Part shown: positions 8,125 through 15,343 of the stretch, in pieces
How positions within the stretch are numbered: position 1 is the first letter of the stretch
Layout of the letters: each line of letters begins with the position of its first letter
Source: Candidatus Saccharicenans subterraneus
GTDB lineage: Bacteria; Acidobacteriota; Aminicenantia; Aminicenantales; Saccharicenantaceae
Direction: 5' to 3'
Length of the DNA: 64,000 bases
NCBI GenBank assembly: GCA_003426165.1
Contig: QUAH01000004.1
Location: 69,501 to 133,500, forward strand
The notes under the pieces: generated by a model
The model's input: only the letters and a program-made list of their open reading frames with translations
Told to the model about the DNA's origin: nothing
Databases searched by the model: none
Made by a program: the position numbers and the translations under genes

Positions 8125-9891
8125 TCAGCTTATAATCTGGCTCATCAGAAAAGCCTCGGGGTGCCGGCGCAAAATTGCCTCTATCATGAATTCTTCTATT
8201 TCCCTGGCCGTTTTCAGCTTCAGGGCCTCGGCCACCGCCTCTTCCGCTGTTTTTAATTCCACTGCCCGCAGGGCTTTTTTTACCTTGGGAATAAAAATCG
8301 GGTTCATGCTGAAGGTTCTCAGTCCCATGCCCAGCAGCATGATGGCCGACAACGGATCGGCGGCCATCTCGCCGCACACCGTCACTTCCTTTCCCTCACG
8401 GTTAACGACCTTGATGACCCGGTCCAGCAACCTGAGCACAGCCGGGTGGTGAGGCTTGAAGAGATAGGAAACCGATTCGTTGCCACGGTCCACTGCCAGG
8501 TAGTACTGGATCAAGTCGTTGGTCCCGATGCTGACATAATCAACTTCCTTGATGATACTCTCAATCAGCACGGCCGCGGCCGGGACCTCGATCATAACTC
8601 CAATGGGAATGTTCTCGTCAAAGGGCACTTTCTTTTCTTTCAGTTCGGCCTTCAGCTCCGCGACGATGCGCTTTAACTCGATGACCTCCTCCACCTCGGT
8701 GATCATCGGCACCATCAACCTGACGTTCTTCCTGGCGCTGGCTTTGAGGATAGCCCGGATCTGGGTGCGGAACAGTTCCCGGTTTTTCAAGGAAAAACGG
8801 ATGGCCCGCAGGCCCAGGGCCGGGTTGGGTTCTTTCTCGATGTTGAGCTGGGGCAGGCTCTTTTCCCCGCCAATATCAATGGTTCTGATGTAAACCGGCC
8901 GGGGATGAGTGCTGCTGGCCATCTTCTGGTATATGGCCAGGTGGTCTTCCTCCGAGGGCAGGCTGGGACGCTGCAGGTAGATAAATTCCGACCGGAACAG
9001 CCCGATTCCCTCGGCCCCGTAAGAAAAGGCGGCCTCCACTTCTTCCGGAAGTTCGATGTTGGCCAGGGGTTTGAACCTGGCCCCGTCCAGGGTCTCCGGC
9101 TTGAGCCTGGCGATCTTCTTCAGCTCCCGCTGGTAGACTTCGTATCTTTCCTTCTTGCTCTGGAATTCTCTCCTGACGGCCGGGGTGGGGTTGATGATGA
9201 CCTCTCCGTCGGTCCCGTCCACGATGATAAAATCTCCGCTCTTTACCTGAAGACTGACATCGTGGAGGCCAACCACGGCCGGGATGCCCAGGGACCTGGC
9301 CAGGATGGCCGTGTGAGAGGTCTGGCCGCCCATGTCCAGGGCCATCCCGATGATCTTCTTGCGGCTGATGTTCAGGGCCACCTCGGAGGGCAGGAGTTCG
9401 TGAGCCACCAGGATGGTCGGCTTGTCCGGGTCCTCTTTCTTGTCCCTTTTCCTTTCCAGGTTGCGGTAAATTCTGGCCAGAACGTCTGACAGGTCAGTCT
9501 TCCTCTGCTGGAAATACTCGTCGGTCAGGGAATCAAACAGGGTCTCAAAGTGAGTATTGACCCGGGAAATGGCCCATTCCGTCCTGACCTTTTCTTCCCT
9601 GATGATTTTTTCCAGGCTGCTCAGCAGCATCTGGTCGTCGAGCATCATCAGGTGGGCGTCAAATATGAAGGCCTGTTCGTCCCCGATTCTTTCCCGGACG
9701 TGTTCCTTGAGCTCGGTGAGTTCCTGCCTGGTCCTGTCCAGGGCTCGCTGCAGCCTTTTGAGTTCATCTTCCACCTGGCGCTCGCCGATGGGTTCCCGCC
9801 TGGAGGTAAAAACCACCCGCTCAGACAGCGAGGCTTCTCCCATGGCAATGCCCGGGGAAACTCCAAGACCGCGCAGCCTGATGATTTCCAT
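8125..9891 (-). CDS. ptsI: Phosphoenolpyruvate-protein phosphotransferase (PTS enzyme I)
   Basis: This cytosolic enzyme of about 588 residues takes phosphate from PEP to its active-site His and on to HPr. The phospho-His motif is 'GGQTSHTAILARSLGIP'. The PEP-binding barrel shows 'GLFRSEF', 'LGLRAIRF' and the 'VCGEMAADP' catalytic loop. ATG at 9891 begins 'MEIIRLRGLGVSPGIA' and lies one base after the HPr stop; an upstream in-frame TTG (9909) would overlap HPr and is less likely. It is the last gene of the PTS block. No sugar-specific EIIB/EIIC is nearby, so a regulatory role is suggested. Confidence 0.95.
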   Translation of the reverse strand: MEIIRLRGLGVSPGIAMGEASLSERVVFTSRREPIGERQVEDELKRLQRALDRTRQELTELKEHVRERIGDEQAFIFDAHLMMLDDQMLLSSLEKIIREEKVRTEWAISRVNTHFETLFDSLTDEYFQQRKTDLSDVLARIYRNLERKRDKKEDPDKPTILVAHELLPSEVALNISRKKIIGMALDMGGQTSHTAILARSLGIPAVVGLHDVSLQVKSGDFIIVDGTDGEVIINPTPAVRREFQSKKERYEVYQRELKKIARLKPETLDGARFKPLANIELPEEVEAAFSYGAEGIGLFRSEFIYLQRPSLPSEEDHLAIYQKMASSTHPRPVYIRTIDIGGEKSLPQLNIEKEPNPALGLRAIRFSLKNRELFRTQIRAILKASARKNVRLMVPMITEVEEVIELKRIVAELKAELKEKKVPFDENIPIGVMIEVPAAAVLIESIIKEVDYVSIGTNDLIQYYLAVDRGNESVSYLFKPHHPAVLRLLDRVIKVVNREGKEVTVCGEMAADPLSAIMLLGMGLRTFSMNPIFIPKVKKALRAVELKTAEEAVAEALKLKTAREIEEFMIEAILRRHPEAFLMSQIIS

Positions 9892-9892
9892 G

Positions 9893-10162
9893 CTACTCTT
9901 CTTCGCCAAACTTGTTGTTAATGAGATCGCAGAGGGCCTTCATGGCCTGGGCCTCGTCGCGGCCGTTGACCACCAGCTTGATCGGTGTCCCCTGGGAAGC
10001 GGCCAGGGTCAGGATGCCCAGGATGCTCTTGCCGTCCACCTCGTTGCTGTCCTTGACGATTTTGACCGATGAGCTGTAACGGTTGGCCAGGTTGACGAAC
10101 TTGACCGCCGCCCTGGCATGCAGGCCCAGTTTATTTTTTATAACAATTTTCTTTTCAATCAT
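9893..10162 (-). CDS. ptsH: Phosphocarrier protein HPr
   Basis: This is an 89-residue HPr. The EI-dependent phosphorylation site is the His in 'KLGLHARAAVKFV'. The serine in 'DGKSILGILTLAA' matches Ser46, the target of HPr kinase, whose gene lies three genes upstream in the same block. Having both sites points to dual control as in Firmicutes and many other phyla with HprK. It lies between EIIA and EI in a tight run (12 and 1 bases apart). Confidence 0.95.
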   Translation of the reverse strand: MIEKKIVIKNKLGLHARAAVKFVNLANRYSSSVKIVKDSNEVDGKSILGILTLAASQGTPIKLVVNGRDEAQAMKALCDLINNKFGEEE

Positions 10163-10174
10163 GGCCGTTCGATT

Positions 10175-10582
10175 TTATTTTGACCTGGAACTGAGCAGCG
10201 CGCTGGCCAGGTGAATGTTCTTTTTGCCCTGCTCGGCCACCTTCCTGGCCACATCCTTGAGGTTGTTGCTCCGCTGCAGGGAAACGAACTTGATCAACAT
10301 CGGCAGGTTGACCCCGGTTATGATTTCAATCTTGTTCTCGGCCAGGAAGCTGAAGCTCAGGTTGGAGGGAGTGCCGCCGAACATGTCGGTAAAGATGATC
10401 ACCCCGTTTTTCTGGTCAACCTTCTTCAGGCTCTGGCTGATCTTTTTCTTTGATTCTTCCACGTCGTCATACCAGCCGATGGAAATGGGCTCGATGTTCG
10501 GGGCCTCACCCAGGATGATGGTCAGAGCATTGAGCAGCTCTTCGGCCAGGCGCCCGTGGGATACTATAACTCCGCCGATCAT
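10175..10582 (-). CDS. PTS EIIA component, mannose/fructose (EIIA-Man) family
   Basis: This is a protein of about 135 residues. It opens 'MIGGVIVSHGRLAEELLNAL', which carries the phosphorylated His of the family, and contains 'IIFTDMFGGTPSN', the conserved DxFGGTP loop. It accepts phosphate from HPr. EIIA-Man proteins usually pass it to an EIIB, but none is encoded here, so this may be a stand-alone regulatory EIIA. ATG at 10582 is chosen over a GTG two codons upstream because it gives the canonical MIG start. Confidence 0.88.
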   Translation of the reverse strand: MIGGVIVSHGRLAEELLNALTIILGEAPNIEPISIGWYDDVEESKKKISQSLKKVDQKNGVIIFTDMFGGTPSNLSFSFLAENKIEIITGVNLPMLIKFVSLQRSNNLKDVARKVAEQGKKNIHLASALLSSRSK

Positions 10583-10629
10583 GCACACCGCCCGGAAAAA
10601 TTTTCCTGTATATTTTAACCGATTCGGCC

Positions 10630-11493
10630 TTACTTATAAATATCCCGGTGAATTATTTTTACGGCCTGTTTCCTGGCCTTCAGGTGGGCCTTCAGGGCCT
10701 CGGCGATGACCACCGAGCGGTGCCGGCCGCCGGTGCAACCCACGGAAATGGTCAGGCTGCTTTTGCCCTCTTTCAGGAACCCGGGCAGAAGGTAATCGAC
10801 GAAATCGTAGAGCCTGGTTAGAAAAGCCCTGGTTTCTTCAGAGTTCAGAACGAAGTCCCGGACCTTCTGGCTGCGGCCATCGAGCTGGCGCAGGTTGTCC
10901 AGGTAATAAGGATTGGGTAGAAACCTGGTGTCAAAAACCAGGTCGGAATCAAGCGGCAAACCGTATTTGTAGCCAAAACTGATCACGAAGACCTGAAGGT
11001 GCCGCTGCTTTTTCCTTAAAATCCGGTCGAAAACCTGTTCCTTGAGCTGGGAAATGGTCAGGCCGGTGGTGTCAATGACCTCATCGGCCATATCCCTGAT
11101 ATGGGCCAGTTTCTTTCTCTCCAGCCTGACCCCGGAGAGGACCGATTTGTTCCTGGCCAGGGGATGGGGACGACGGCTTTCGCTGAACCTCTTGACCAGG
11201 GCTTCATCCGTCGCTTCCAGGAAGATAAGAAAGGGCTTGACCTTGAGCTGCCTGACAATATCCGGGAACTCGGCCAGGAACCTGGGCTCGCGGATGTCCA
11301 CCACCAGGGCCATCCGGTCGATTTCCACCTTTTTCCTGAGCCACAGGTCAACCAGCTCCGGGATCAGCTTGGCCGGCAGGTTATCGACGCAATAATAACC
11401 CAGGTCCTCCAGAAACCGGCTGACCACGGTCTTGCCGGACCCGGACAGACCGGTGACCACGATAAAGTCGGTACCCTTACGATGATTTTTCAT
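10630..11493 (-). CDS. rapZ: RNase adapter protein RapZ (YvcJ family)
   Basis: This is a nucleotide-binding protein of about 287 residues. Walker A is 'GLSGSGKTVVSRFLEDLGYYCVDNLP', a hallmark of RapZ/YvcJ (shown here in two halves: GLSGSGKT, then DLGYYCVDNLP). The C-terminal half carries 'GCTGGRHRSVVIAE'. In E. coli RapZ steers RNase E to a small RNA controlling glucosamine-6-phosphate synthase; in Bacillus YvcJ affects competence. The start is taken at ATG 11493 (MKNHRKG), overlapping hprK by 17 bases; a longer frame to 11547 would run far into hprK. The hprK-rapZ-PTS order is widely conserved. Confidence 0.93.
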   Translation of the reverse strand: MKNHRKGTDFIVVTGLSGSGKTVVSRFLEDLGYYCVDNLPAKLIPELVDLWLRKKVEIDRMALVVDIREPRFLAEFPDIVRQLKVKPFLIFLEATDEALVKRFSESRRPHPLARNKSVLSGVRLERKKLAHIRDMADEVIDTTGLTISQLKEQVFDRILRKKQRHLQVFVISFGYKYGLPLDSDLVFDTRFLPNPYYLDNLRQLDGRSQKVRDFVLNSEETRAFLTRLYDFVDYLLPGFLKEGKSSLTISVGCTGGRHRSVVIAEALKAHLKARKQAVKIIHRDIYK

Positions 11494-12118
11494 TTTTTCT
11501 GGCCAGTTTCCTGTCCAGCCGCCGGACGATGTCCTGGGCGGCTTCATAGCCCTTTTTTCTCAGGACGAATACCCGGCAGGCCACCTCGATCAGGGTGGCG
11601 ATGTTACGACCGGGCGCCACAGGGATATGTAACTGGGGAACGGTCATACCGGCCAGTCGGAAGTCCTCGGGGAATTTCAGACCGAGCCGGTCAATTTCCA
11701 TCTTCTTGCTCCACTTTTTGAGCCTGATGACCAGGTCGATCGGGGTCTCCTCCAGGATGGCCCGGGCCCCAAAAATCTCCTTGATGTTGATGATGCCCAG
11801 CCCCCTGATTTCCATGAAATTCCTGGTCAGCCGGGGAGAACGGCCGTGAAGCAGGCCTCTTTCGTCCCGGAAAATTTCCACCACGTCATCGGAGACAAAT
11901 TTATGACCGCGGGCGATGAGCTCCAGCGAACTCTCGCTCTTGCCCACCCCGCTGTCGCCGATGATCAGGGTGCCCACCCCGAAAATCTTCAGCAGGCCGG
12001 CGGAAATCACCACCTGAGGAGAAGTTTCAGTGCCGGGGAGAAAACCGGAGGCCCCGCCGCCAAGCGGCCTGCCCTTTTCAGACTGACCCGCATTCTTTTT
12101 AGTCTTGCCGGCGGCCAT
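11477..12118 (-). CDS. hprK: HPr kinase/phosphorylase, short form (catalytic domain only)
   Basis: This is a 213-residue protein. The P-loop 'GDSGVGKS' is at residues 54-61, followed by 'RGHKFVSDDVVEI', and the HprK signature 'EIRGLGIINIKEIFG' is near residue 100. It would phosphorylate the regulatory serine of HPr. A typical HprK has about 310 residues with an N-terminal domain of about 130; here only about 45 low-complexity Gly/Lys-rich residues precede the catalytic core. Its ATG overlaps the ptsN stop (ATGA), and its 3' end overlaps rapZ. Confidence 0.9.
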   Translation of the reverse strand: MAAGKTKKNAGQSEKGRPLGGGASGFLPGTETSPQVVISAGLLKIFGVGTLIIGDSGVGKSESSLELIARGHKFVSDDVVEIFRDERGLLHGRSPRLTRNFMEIRGLGIINIKEIFGARAILEETPIDLVIRLKKWSKKMEIDRLGLKFPEDFRLAGMTVPQLHIPVAPGRNIATLIEVACRVFVLRKKGYEAAQDIVRRLDRKLARKNEKSS

Positions 12119-12582
12119 CAGGCTTTTTCTTCCTGCTCTCTTATGATTTCCAGGGCTTCCCGGGCGTCCTCGGCGGCCAGCAGCTTTGATTTGAGCTCGG
12201 GAGACTTTTTAACCAGCTGGGCGATCAGGGCCAGGATCTGCAGGTTCAGGCTGGGATCATCAGGAGAAGTAATCAGCAGGAAAAAGATCTTGACCGGTTT
12301 GCCGTCTGGCGCTTCGAAATTGACCCCGTTCCGGGATATTCCCACCATCAGGATCGGGCTCTTGATCCCCTTGGCCTTGCAGTGAGGAATGGCAATTCCC
12401 TCCCCCAGGGCCGTGCTGCCGAGGGTTTCCCGCTGCAACAGCTTTTCTATAATTTCCTTCTCGTGGTTGATAAGCTTCTGTTTCTTGAGATGGGTGGCCA
12501 GTTCGGCCAGGGCTTCTTCCTTCTTCTGGGCCTTCATTTCCAGCAGAACGTTTTTTTCCTTGATGATGTTCGACAATCTCAC
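12118..12582 (-). CDS. ptsN: PTS EIIA, nitrogen/fructose type (PtsN-like)
   Basis: This is a 154-residue EIIA of the Fru/Ntr family. The phosphorylated His lies in 'GEGIAIPHCKAKGI', followed by 'FFLLITSPDDPSLNLQ' typical of the fold. PtsN proteins act in regulation (K+ homeostasis, sigma-54 genes) rather than sugar import, which fits its place next to hpf and rpoN. Start is GTG at 12580-12582 with an AAGGAG site about 10 bases upstream. It overlaps hprK by 4 bases. Confidence 0.9.
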   Translation of the reverse strand: MRLSNIIKEKNVLLEMKAQKKEEALAELATHLKKQKLINHEKEIIEKLLQRETLGSTALGEGIAIPHCKAKGIKSPILMVGISRNGVNFEAPDGKPVKIFFLLITSPDDPSLNLQILALIAQLVKKSPELKSKLLAAEDAREALEIIREQEEKA

Positions 12583-12630
12583 TGCGTCCGACTCCTTATT
12601 TCAATCTTTTTCCTTTAGTTTCTCTATATG

Positions 12631-13155
12631 TTATCCTTCAGGATCAACCAGGGCAATTTTACCATCCTTCCGGCGGAAAACGGCGGCCCAGCTTTCGCTG
12701 CCTTCCTTGCGGAACAGGAAAACTTCTTTCTTGCCCTCTTCCAGCTGCAGCAGGGCTTCCTGGACACTGATCGGCTTGTCCGAGAAATAGGGAAGACGCA
12801 GGAGACGCGGGGCCGGTTCAACCATCTCCAGCCCGGCCAGGGACTCCTCCCGGCCAGCCGGCCGGCGCCTTCTCTGTATCATTTTTCTTCTTTCCTTGAC
12901 TATCTTTTTCTCCAGGCTGTCGAAGGCCTGGTTCAGGGAATTGAAGATATCGTTGGTCTCCTCGGAGATGACAAAATCCTCGCCCCGCCGCTTGACCTGC
13001 AGGTCCACTCTTTTCCGGTTGCGCTGCTCGCTCAGAATAATATCGATCTGAAGAATATCCCTTAAGATCTTCTCCATCCTTTCCAGCCTCTTCTGGCAGT
13101 AGTCTTTGATCTCATCCGTCAGCTCGGTGCGCCGGGCGGTAAAATTAACAATCAT
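12631..13155 (-). CDS. hpf: Ribosome hibernation promoting factor, long form
   Basis: This is a 174-residue protein. The N-terminal RaiA/YfiA domain (about 1-100, 'IVNFTARRTELTDEIKDY', 'QVKRRGEDFVISEETNDIF') binds the 30S decoding region. A basic linker is followed by a C-terminal dimerisation domain (about 120-174, 'PISVQEALLQLEEGKKEVFL'), which makes it the long form that drives 100S ribosome dimers alone. The gene overlaps the rpoN stop, the same rpoN-hpf-ptsN arrangement as in Proteobacteria. Confidence 0.93.
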   Translation of the reverse strand: MIVNFTARRTELTDEIKDYCQKRLERMEKILRDILQIDIILSEQRNRKRVDLQVKRRGEDFVISEETNDIFNSLNQAFDSLEKKIVKERRKMIQRRRRPAGREESLAGLEMVEPAPRLLRLPYFSDKPISVQEALLQLEEGKKEVFLFRKEGSESWAAVFRRKDGKIALVDPEG

Positions 13156-14603
13156 GTTACTTCCTCCATCATAAATTTCTTTTTCCTTATATGAGAAGGC
13201 GGGATGTCAAGCTGACCCCGGTACTTGGCCACGGTCCTCCGGGCAATCTGGATATTCTCTCTGGATAATATATCAACAATTTCATCGTCGCTCAAGGGGC
13301 TATTTCGGTCCTCGTTCTCGATGAGCTTCCTGATTCTCTCCTTGATCCGGAGCGAGGACACTTCCTCTCCGTAGGTCCCGCTGAGCGACTTGTGGAAGAA
13401 AAATTTCAGGGGATACAGACCCAGCGGGGTCATCATGTACTTGTTGGCCACCACCCGCCCGATGGTTGACTCGTGCAGCCCGAGCTCCCGGGCCACCTCC
13501 AGCAGGGTCATCGGCTTGATGTGGTCCAGGCCCTGCTCCAGGAAATCCTTCTGGCGGTCGACTATGTACCTGGCCACCCGGTAAATAGTCCGGTTTCTCT
13601 GGTCCAGGCTGCGAATGAACCACAGGGCCCTTTTCATCTTCTCTTTGAGAAACCGGGTGGTCTCGCGGTCATCCTTGAGACCAGCCTCGATAAGATGGCG
13701 GTAATACTGGTTGAGGCGAAGCCGGGGCAGGTCCTCCTCGTTGAGGTAAACCTTCCACTCCCCGTCTTCCTTGACCACGAAGATGTCGGGCACCACGTAG
13801 AGGTCGCGGTCCTCGCTGTATTTATGCCCGGGGGCGGGGTCCAGGTTCTTGATCAGGTCCAGGTGAAGTTTCAACTCGGGCAGGCTCAGGTTGAGCAACC
13901 GGGCCAGTTCCTGGTGGTCAGCTTTCTGGAGGTAAGGAAGGTAGTCGCTGATAATCTTCCGGGCCACCTCGTCCTGCAGGTTGAGGGAATCCATCTGGGC
14001 CAGCAGGGCTTCGCTCAGGACCAGGCTGCCGCAGCCCGGCGGGTCAAACATCTTGATTTTTTGCCGGACTGTTTCCACCTTTTCCAGCGGCTTCTGCAGA
14101 CGGTCGGCAATCTCTTCCGGGCTGATGGTCAGGTAGCCATCGTCATTCAGGTTGCCGATGATGAACTCGGCTATCTCCAGCTCGTCGGCTTCAAAAAAAG
14201 TCAGGCCAGCCTGCCAGCTCAGGTGGTCCCACAGGGAGGGGCTCCGGGAAACCAGGTTTTCAAACGGCACCCGGTCCTGTTCTCCCTGCCCGGAATATGG
14301 AATCTCTTCGTCAAAATAATCCTGGAAACCGGCGGCAAAGATGATTTCGTCAAATTCATCCGGGGCCCCGCTGGCCGGTTCCAGTTCCTCCTCGCTTTTT
14401 ACTTCTTCAGCGGCCGGACTGGAAGCCAATATTTCCTGCGGCGCCTCTTCTTCGGTTTCCAGCAGAGGGTTTTCTTCCAGCTCCTGATTGATAACCTCCT
14501 GCAGCTCCAGGTTGGTCAGCTGGAGCAGACGGATAGCCTGCTGCAGGGCGGGCGCCATCACCAGCTTCTGCACCTGTTTCTGGTCGAGTTTCTGCTTCAT
14601 CAT
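13152..14603 (-). CDS. rpoN: RNA polymerase sigma-54 factor
   Basis: This is a 483-residue sigma factor. Region I (about 1-50) is Gln/Leu-rich ('APALQQAIRLLQLTNLELQ', 'ELEENPLLE'); an acidic region II follows; the core-binding region and HTH lie in the centre; and the C terminus carries the RpoN box 'ARRTVAKYR' that reads the -24 element. It needs an AAA+ activator such as the PilR encoded at 56201-57622. A near-perfect target promoter lies before the pilin gene (55421-55436). The gene sits between lptB and hpf, its usual context. Confidence 0.96.
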   Translation of the reverse strand: MMKQKLDQKQVQKLVMAPALQQAIRLLQLTNLELQEVINQELEENPLLETEEEAPQEILASSPAAEEVKSEEELEPASGAPDEFDEIIFAAGFQDYFDEEIPYSGQGEQDRVPFENLVSRSPSLWDHLSWQAGLTFFEADELEIAEFIIGNLNDDGYLTISPEEIADRLQKPLEKVETVRQKIKMFDPPGCGSLVLSEALLAQMDSLNLQDEVARKIISDYLPYLQKADHQELARLLNLSLPELKLHLDLIKNLDPAPGHKYSEDRDLYVVPDIFVVKEDGEWKVYLNEEDLPRLRLNQYYRHLIEAGLKDDRETTRFLKEKMKRALWFIRSLDQRNRTIYRVARYIVDRQKDFLEQGLDHIKPMTLLEVARELGLHESTIGRVVANKYMMTPLGLYPLKFFFHKSLSGTYGEEVSSLRIKERIRKLIENEDRNSPLSDDEIVDILSRENIQIARRTVAKYRGQLDIPPSHIRKKKFMMEEVT

Positions 14604-14614
14604 GGCTGCATAAG

Positions 14615-15343
14615 TTATAGACGGAAGTCGGGGCCGAGGTATATCTCTCGCACCTCTTTTTTCTCCAGGACCTCGTCCGGCCTTCCTTCTGCAATAATTT
14701 TACCACCATTCATAATGTAAATTCTATCCAGGACGCCCAGGGCCTCCCGGAGTCGGTGGTCGGTCAACAGGATCCCTATTCCCCTGTCTTTCAGTTTACG
14801 GATAATTCCCTGAAGGTCGGCCACGGCCATGGGGTCTAGCTCACTGAACGGTTCGTCCAGCAACAAAAAGACCGGCCGCCGGGCCATGGCCCGGGCGATT
14901 TCCAGCCTGCGGCGCTCACCACCAGACAGGCGGTCGGCCCGGCTCCGGGCCAGGGAAGCCAGCCCGAAATCCTCAAGCAGGATGGCGGTTGTTTCTTTAA
15001 TGTTTCCGGGGGTGGCAGTTCCCGGGCAGCTCTGTAGTACCAGCTGCAGGTTTTCCTCGACGCTGAGCCCGCGGAAAACTGAAGGTTCCTGGGGAAGGAA
15101 TCCAAGCCCTTTCCTGGCCCTCAGATAGGCTGGAAGAGAAGTCAACTCCTCCCCGTCCAGCCAGACCTGGCCACCATCCGCTTCGACCAGACCGATGATT
15201 ATGGAAAAAGTGGTAGTTTTGCCGGCCCCGTTGGGGCCCAGAAGCCCGACGGCCTCCCCGGTGCTGACTTCAAGGCTAAGGTTATCGACGACCCGGCGCT
15301 GACCATACCTTTTGCTCAGATTGACGGGTTTCAGGAATCTCAT
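14615..15343 (-). CDS. lptB: LPS export ABC transporter ATP-binding protein LptB
   Basis: This is a 242-residue ABC ATPase. Walker A 'GPNGAGKTTTF', signature 'LSGGERRRLEIARAMA', Walker B 'FLLLDEPFSELDP', and the H-loop 'LLTDHRL'. With LptFG it powers extraction of LPS from the inner membrane. The identity is set by sequence and by its position between an lptC/A-like gene and rpoN. The D-loop 'DEPFSELDP' differs slightly from the common 'DEPFAGVDP'. It overlaps the upstream gene by 4 bases. Confidence 0.93.
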   Translation of the reverse strand: MRFLKPVNLSKRYGQRRVVDNLSLEVSTGEAVGLLGPNGAGKTTTFSIIIGLVEADGGQVWLDGEELTSLPAYLRARKGLGFLPQEPSVFRGLSVEENLQLVLQSCPGTATPGNIKETTAILLEDFGLASLARSRADRLSGGERRRLEIARAMARRPVFLLLDEPFSELDPMAVADLQGIIRKLKDRGIGILLTDHRLREALGVLDRIYIMNGGKIIAEGRPDEVLEKKEVREIYLGPDFRL

